Source: Oceanospirillaceae bacterium (GTDB lineage: Bacteria; Pseudomonadota; Gammaproteobacteria; Pseudomonadales; Balneatricaceae). Taken from it: a DNA stretch of 10,649 bases. Positions 6,943 to 10,649 of the stretch are shown here, in pieces. The translations under genes were made by a program, and so were the position numbers. The stretch lies in assembly GCA_003497765.1 (NCBI GenBank), contig DNNY01000166.1, forward strand, positions 1-10,649, in the 5' to 3' direction. The notes below the pieces were generated by a model that saw nothing but the letters and a program-made list of their open reading frames with translations, ran no database searches and was not told the DNA's origin. Position 1 is the stretch's first letter. Each line of letters opens with the position of its first letter.

Positions 6943-8391
6943 CTAGCGAATATTGTTGCCTACGCGAATGACCTTGAGGGTATTGGTACCACCATGGGCC
7001 TGTGTATAGTCACCTTTGGTTATCAATACAAGATCGCCATCAGTTACCACACCAGCAGCTTTTAATTCGTCAACTGCAACCTGATTAATGGCTGCATTCT
7101 CAATCTGTTCAGAATCAAAAACTTGAGTAAGAACGCCACGATAAAGGCATACACGTCGTTGAGTGGCTGACACTGGCGTATAAGCAAAAATAGGAATACC
7201 AGAACTTAAGCGAGACATAAGTAGTGGTGTGGCACCTGTTTGGGTCATGCTGATAATCGCTTTCACACCCTGCAGGTGGTTAGCAATATATATAGCGCCC
7301 AAAGCAACACTTTCATCAATGGCCTCAACAGGCATATCAATTCGGTGTGACGAGCGCAAAGTAGACGGGTGCTTTTCCGCTCCCAAACAAACCCGAGCCA
7401 TGGCCTCCACAGTTTGTGAAGGGAAGTCACCAACAGCCGTTTCTGCAGATAGCATAACCGCATCGGTGCCATCTAATACGGCATTGGCCACGTCAGAAAC
7501 CTCTGCCCGCGTGGGCATAGGGCTTTCGATCATGGACTCCATCATCTGGGTGGCCGTGATAACCACACGATTTAGTTGACGAGCACGTTTGATAATGTCT
7601 TTTTGCACACCTACTAGGGCAGCATCACCAATTTCGACAGCCAAGTCGCCACGAGCAACCATCACGGCCTCACTGGCTTGAATAATGCCATCCAAAGTAT
7701 TAGGTTCAATGGCTTCAGCACGTTCGATTTTGGCTACTAGACTAGCATCACTATTAGCTGCTTCCAATAAGGCTCGAGCCTCAAGCATATCCTCTGCATT
7801 GCGAACAAAAGAAATAGCTATATAGTCAACGCCAATTTCGGCGGCAGTGAGTAAGTCTTTGCGATCTTTGTCAGTCAATGCTGCTGCAGATAGCCCGCCA
7901 CCCTTAAGGTTGATGCCTTTGTTGTTTGATAAAGGGCCACCCACCTGCACAGTGGTAAAGACTTTGTTACCCTCTGTGCGCGTTACTGCTAAGATAATGC
8001 GGCCATCATCAAGTAGTAGTATATCGCCAGCTTTAAGGTCTTTGCCTAATTCAGGAAAATCTAGACCAACGGCATTTTCAGTCCCAGCTTCGCCATCCAT
8101 AGAGGGGTCTAGAACAAATTCTTGACCAGCAACAAGCATAACCTTGTTGTTAACAAAGCGTGCTACTCGTACTTTGGGTCCTTGCAGGTCTGCTAGTAAA
8201 GCAACATGACGACCTTCCTGTTCAGCTGCTGCTAGCACGTTAGCGGCTCGCTGTTTATGGTCCTCGGCACTGCCATGGGAAAAGTTAAGGCGCACCACGT
8301 CAGTTCCGGCTTTAATAATGCCACGCAGATCTTCAATGGAGCTAGTGGCGGGACCTAGGGTGGCAACGATTTTGGTGCGACGTAATTGCAT
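6943..8391 (-). CDS. pykA: Pyruvate kinase, PykA (type II) class
   Basis: Converts phosphoenolpyruvate and ADP to pyruvate and ATP, the last step of glycolysis and of the lower Entner-Doudoroff branch. The 482-residue length fits PykA (480 in E. coli). It opens LRRTKIVATLGPAT, then NFSHG (36-40) with substrate-binding residues, DLQGPK (68-73) and the B-domain lid (about 72-168) ending GGGLSAAALT. The active-site segment VAKIERAEA has catalytic K221 and metal ligand E223. MVARGDLAVEIG (244-255), ATQMMESM (280-287) and LSAETA (314-319) complete the catalytic domain. The C-terminal domain resembles the E. coli PykA (AMP-activated) form more than PykF, but allostery cannot be read from sequence here. 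It lies 41 bases after gap on the same strand, so it is probably co-transcribed; GAGAAAA is a weak ribosome site before the ATG. Confidence 0.94.
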   Translation of the reverse strand: MQLRRTKIVATLGPATSSIEDLRGIIKAGTDVVRLNFSHGSAEDHKQRAANVLAAAEQEGRHVALLADLQGPKVRVARFVNNKVMLVAGQEFVLDPSMDGEAGTENAVGLDFPELGKDLKAGDILLLDDGRIILAVTRTEGNKVFTTVQVGGPLSNNKGINLKGGGLSAAALTDKDRKDLLTAAEIGVDYIAISFVRNAEDMLEARALLEAANSDASLVAKIERAEAIEPNTLDGIIQASEAVMVARGDLAVEIGDAALVGVQKDIIKRARQLNRVVITATQMMESMIESPMPTRAEVSDVANAVLDGTDAVMLSAETAVGDFPSQTVEAMARVCLGAEKHPSTLRSSHRIDMPVEAIDESVALGAIYIANHLQGVKAIISMTQTGATPLLMSRLSSGIPIFAYTPVSATQRRVCLYRGVLTQVFDSEQIENAAINQVAVDELKAAGVVTDGDLVLITKGDYTQAHGGTNTLKVIRVGNNIR

Positions 8392-8432
8392 GGTTTTCTC
8401 AATAGTTAAAAAGGAGGAGTATTGTACTTAAT

Positions 8433-9464
8433 TTAGGCAGCAATGGCTTGCTTGTTTGCTTCCATAAGTGCCAAAGCTGTATCCAACATGCGATTTGAGA
8501 AACCCCATTCGTTATCATACCAGGACATCACTTTCACCAAGCGTCCATCCACTTTGGTGTGGTTGCTATCAAAGCATGAGGAATAGCTGCTGTGGTTAAA
8601 GTCGATGGATACCAGTGGATCTTCCACATAGTTAAGTGCTTGCGCCAATACTGGATTATCAGCAATAGCTTGACGAATGCAGTCATTGACTTCTTCAGCA
8701 GTGGTATCAGTACCGGCAACAAAGGTTAGGTCAACCAGAGATACGTTGATGGTTGGTACCCGCACAGCCATACCATCTAACTTACCTGCTAGCTCTGGAA
8801 GCACTAGGCCAACAGCTGCCGCCGCACCAGTTTTGGTAGGAATCATAGACATGGTTGCGGAACGCGCACGGTACAAGTCAGTGTGATAAACATCAGACAG
8901 GTTCTGATCGTTGGTATAGGCATGAATGGTTGTCATCTGACCCTGTTCAATACCAATCTTGTCGTTTAATGCCTTAGCAATAGGGGCTAGGCAATTAGTG
9001 GTACAAGAAGCATTAGAGATAATGGTTTCATTACCAGTCAGGCTGTCATGGTTAACACCAAATACGATGGTGGCATCCATATCTTTACCTGGCGCAGAAA
9101 TAATGACTTTCTTGGCACCGGCATCAATATGAGCTTGGGCTTTATCACGGCTGGTAAATAGGCCAGTACATTCAAATACCACATCAATATCTAAATCACC
9201 CCAAGGTAGTTCAGCTGGGTTACGTATTTGGCTAAGACTAATTTGGTCATCATTAACGCTCATGGAGTTGTCGTCGTGACTCACATTAGCATTGAATTGT
9301 CCATGTACTGTGTCGTACTTAAGAAGATGGGCATTGGTGCGAGCATCTCCCAAGTCGTTAATAGCAACAACTTGAAGTTTGTTGCGGTGTTCACCTTCGT
9401 AAAGTGCCCGCAATACATTACGGCCGATACGACCGAAACCGTTTATGGCTATACGTACAGTCAT
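8433..9464 (-). CDS. gap: Glyceraldehyde-3-phosphate dehydrogenase, type I, Pseudomonas-like
   Basis: Oxidises glyceraldehyde-3-phosphate to 1,3-bisphosphoglycerate with NAD. The 343-residue protein has the nucleotide motif INGFGRIG (7-14) and D37 in AINDLGD, consistent with NAD over NADP. The catalytic cysteine is C154 in SNASCTTNC and the base is H181 in [25 protein letters not shown] marks it as GAPDH. Much of the rest ([50 protein letters not shown]) also resembles erythrose-4-phosphate dehydrogenase (Epd), so the enzyme belongs to the Gap form close to Epd. AGG about nine bases before the ATG serves as ribosome site. It leads a gap-pykA unit and diverges from edd, the arrangement known from Pseudomonas. 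Confidence 0.9.
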   Translation of the reverse strand: MTVRIAINGFGRIGRNVLRALYEGEHRNKLQVVAINDLGDARTNAHLLKYDTVHGQFNANVSHDDNSMSVNDDQISLSQIRNPAELPWGDLDIDVVFECTGLFTSRDKAQAHIDAGAKKVIISAPGKDMDATIVFGVNHDSLTGNETIISNASCTTNCLAPIAKALNDKIGIEQGQMTTIHAYTNDQNLSDVYHTDLYRARSATMSMIPTKTGAAAAVGLVLPELAGKLDGMAVRVPTINVSLVDLTFVAGTDTTAEEVNDCIRQAIADNPVLAQALNYVEDPLVSIDFNHSSYSSCFDSNHTKVDGRLVKVMSWYDNEWGFSNRMLDTALALMEANKQAIAA

Positions 9465-9485
9465 AATTTCTTACCTGTTTATTAC

Positions 9486-9502
9486 AATAATTACGTAATA
9501 TT
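9486..9502. repeat. Control-region repeat copy 1 (gap side)
   Basis: The sequence aataattacgtaatatt recurs 73 bases to the right with only one base missing. This copy contains a perfect ATTACGTAAT palindrome and overlaps the proposed gap -10. It sits in a wider cluster, ATTAC-AATA-ATTAC-GTAAT-ATTAC (9481-9504). It is a candidate operator; the binding protein is unknown. Confidence 0.55.
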
Positions 9503-9526
9503 ACTAAATAAATGGCGTTTTAACAA
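9498..9526 (-). promoter_or_regulatory. Probable gap promoter
   Basis: Read on the minus strand, TTGTTA (9521-9526) is a plausible -35 and TAATAT (9498-9503) a -10, with a 17-base spacer; each matches four of six consensus bases. Transcription would begin near 9491, leaving about 26 untranslated bases before the gap ATG. The -10 lies within the ATTAC/GTAAT cluster, where a bound repressor would block it. Confidence 0.5.
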
Positions 9527-9540
9527 TGAAAAACCCATTT
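9510..9540. repeat. Imperfect inverted repeat between gap and edd
   Basis: Bases 9510-9521 pair with 9530-9540 to form an 11-bp stem with one bulged C (9516) and an eight-base loop. No T-run follows on either strand, so it is not a terminator. The loop side overlaps the proposed gap -35. It could be a protein site or chance in AT-rich DNA. Confidence 0.35.
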
Positions 9541-9558
9541 AAACAGCATAAATGTTTT

Positions 9559-9574
9559 AATAATTACGAATATT
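9559..9574. repeat. Control-region repeat copy 2 (edd side)
   Basis: The sequence aataattacgaatatt equals copy 1 at 9486-9502 minus one T, in the same orientation. It lies just upstream of the edd -10-like TAGAAT and 41 bases before the edd ATG. The paired placement, one copy at each divergent promoter, suggests shared regulation of gap and edd. Confidence 0.55.
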
Positions 9575-9593
9575 GTGTAGAATTATTCACAAT
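9572..9593. promoter_or_regulatory. 22-base imperfect palindrome over the likely edd -10
   Basis: ATTGTG (9572-9577) and CACAAT (9588-9593) are perfect inverted arms, and inner bases bring the match to 9 of 11 pairs. A -10-like TAGAAT sits inside at 9578-9583; the -35 is not clear (TTTTAA at 9555-9560 is weak). The arms are two bases further apart than in a CRP site (TGTG-N10-CACA against N8). HexR, the Entner-Doudoroff repressor, is the leading contextual candidate. Confidence 0.45.
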
Positions 9594-9614
9594 TTAACTC
9601 AAGAAAGATTTTTT

Positions 9615-10649
9615 ATGCATAAGGTAGTCGAACAGGTAACAGAAGCCATTATAAAACGCAGTCAGTCAGAACGCGGCGCATATATGCAGCGTATGACTGA
9701 GGCTGGCAGCAATAAAGTTGCACGTAGTCAGCTGTCTTGTGGCAATTTGGCTCATGGTTTTGCCGCCTGCCCCAAAGAAGACAAAGATCGTTTGGTGATG
9801 ATGGATCATGCCGATGTCGCTATTATTTCTTCTTATAACGATATGTTGTCGGCTCACCAGCCTTACGAGCACTACCCTGCCTTAATCAAGGAAACCGTGC
9901 GCGATATGGGTGGCGTTGCGCAGTTTGCTGGTGGTGTACCAGCCATGTGTGACGGTGTGACTCAGGGTCAACCAGGGATGGAGTTAAGCTTATTTAGCCG
10001 GGATGTGATTGCCATGTCAGCAGCGGTTGGCTTGTCCCACAATATGTTTGATGCCAGCTTGTGTTTGGGTGTTTGTGACAAGATTGTGCCTGGACTTTTG
10101 ATTGGTAGCTTAAGTTTTGGTCACTTACCCACGGTATTTGTTCCTGCTGGCCCCATGCCATCAGGTCTGCCGAATAAAGAAAAAGCTCGGATTCGTCAGT
10201 TATATGCTGAAGGTAAGGTGGGTCGTGAAGAGTTACTAGAATGCGAGTCTGCTTCTTATCATAGTGCGGGTACCTGTACCTTCTATGGTACTGCCAATAG
10301 TAATCAGCTGTTAGTAGAAATTATGGGTCTGCATTTGCCCGGTAGTTCTTTTGTGCCTCCTAGTACGCCCTTGCGTGATGCTCTTACTGCTGAAGCCGCA
10401 CGTCAGGCAGTCCGTAATGCGAGCAGTGGTAATAAAATCACCTTAGCTGAGGTGGTTTCAGAAAAAACCATCGTTAACGCTATTGTGGCCTTGCTAGCGA
10501 CTGGTGGCTCCACTAACCATACTATGCATCTTGTGGCCATTGCCCGAGCGGCGGGTATTATTATTAACTGGGATGATTTTGCTGCCTTGTCTGCAGTGGT
10601 GCCCAGTCTGACGCGGATTTTTCCCCACGGTTTTGCTGATATCAATGTT
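9615..10649 (+). CDS. edd: 6-phosphogluconate dehydratase, N-terminal part
   Basis: Dehydrates 6-phosphogluconate to 2-keto-3-deoxy-6-phosphogluconate, the first committed step of the Entner-Doudoroff pathway. The frame is open from the ATG at 9615 to the right edge, giving 345 of roughly 600 residues. It belongs to the IlvD/Edd iron-sulfur dehydratases. YNDMLSAH (74-81), [13 protein letters not shown] (106-118), [16 protein letters not shown] (145-160) and [15 protein letters not shown] (217-231) are visible. C154 and C221 should be cluster ligands, with C112 in the third conserved motif. The Edd-type [23 protein letters not shown] segment (179-201) separates it from IlvD. AAGAAAG before the start is a modest ribosome site. 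The edge cuts the gene; there is no sign of disruption. It diverges from gap. Confidence 0.94.
   Translation, partial: MHKVVEQVTEAIIKRSQSERGAYMQRMTEAGSNKVARSQLSCGNLAHGFAACPKEDKDRLVMMDHADVAIISSYNDMLSAHQPYEHYPALIKETVRDMGGVAQFAGGVPAMCDGVTQGQPGMELSLFSRDVIAMSAAVGLSHNMFDASLCLGVCDKIVPGLLIGSLSFGHLPTVFVPAGPMPSGLPNKEKARIRQLYAEGKVGREELLECESASYHSAGTCTFYGTANSNQLLVEIMGLHLPGSSFVPPSTPLRDALTAEAARQAVRNASSGNKITLAEVVSEKTIVNAIVALLATGGSTNHTMHLVAIARAAGIIINWDDFAALSAVVPSLTRIFPHGFADINV

Noticed and set aside
7229..7579. 116-residue plus-strand frame inside pykA
   Set aside because: It is the complement of highly conserved pyruvate kinase sequence with no independent support.
8409..8590. Strong GGAGGAG on the plus strand followed by an ATG-led small frame antisense to the gap end
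   Set aside because: The purine run is about 26 bases from the ATG, too far for initiation, and the frame of about 50 codons only mirrors gap coding.
9228..9542. 104-residue plus-strand frame across the gap start and spacer
   Set aside because: It is antisense to the conserved N-terminus of gap, has no ribosome site and no recognisable protein features.
9572..9593. Canonical CRP site upstream of edd
   Set aside because: The arms are TGTG and CACA but are separated by ten bases; a standard CRP site has eight. I kept it only as an unassigned palindrome.

Overview
The window is ordinary chromosomal DNA from a gammaproteobacterium. The best clue is gene order. A nudF-yqiB-cpdA-yqiA-parE run is shared with Escherichia coli and Pseudomonas, and a gap gene divergent from edd is the Pseudomonas-type arrangement. 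Base composition is moderately AT-rich, and codon use looks even throughout. There is no phage, insertion sequence, CRISPR array, tRNA or rRNA. I cannot name the genus; a marine or soil lineage near Pseudomonas, Oceanospirillales or Cellvibrionales would fit.

Layout, left to right. (1) Positions 2-289 hold the C-terminal end of an ABC transporter ATPase that looks like the thiamine importer ThiQ. (2) Positions 396-6248 hold six plus-strand genes: a FAD-dependent HemY-type protoporphyrinogen oxidase, the Nudix ADP-ribose pyrophosphatase NudF, the DUF1249 protein YqiB, the cAMP phosphodiesterase CpdA, the YqiA esterase and topoisomerase IV subunit B (ParE). The middle four overlap by 4-8 bases, so they are probably translationally coupled. 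(3) Positions 6300-6881 hold a small exported protein of the Spy/CpxP type behind a Fur-box-like site. A symmetric terminator at 6893-6925 separates it from the converging genes beyond. (4) Positions 6943-9464 hold gap and pykA on the minus strand, transcribed as gap then pykA. (5) A 150-base AT-rich divergent control region (9465-9614) separates gap from edd, which starts at 9615 and runs off the right edge.

How the genes fit together. gap, pykA and edd form a central-carbon block: Edd feeds the Entner-Doudoroff pathway, and Gap and PykA carry the resulting glyceraldehyde-3-phosphate to pyruvate. The region between gap and edd holds a repeated 16-17-base element, a cluster of ATTAC/GTAAT boxes and a 22-base imperfect palindrome. 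These are good candidates for shared sugar-responsive control, for example by HexR, although none fits the HexR consensus exactly. The heme gene, cAMP phosphodiesterase, Nudix hydrolase and topoisomerase have no obvious common function beyond conserved neighbourhood.

I found no clearly undescribed system. The points most worth a second look are the gap-edd control region, the metal-linked look of the Spy-like gene (Fur-like box plus a possible copper/nickel-binding mature N-terminus), and the choice of a HemY-type oxidase at this locus.
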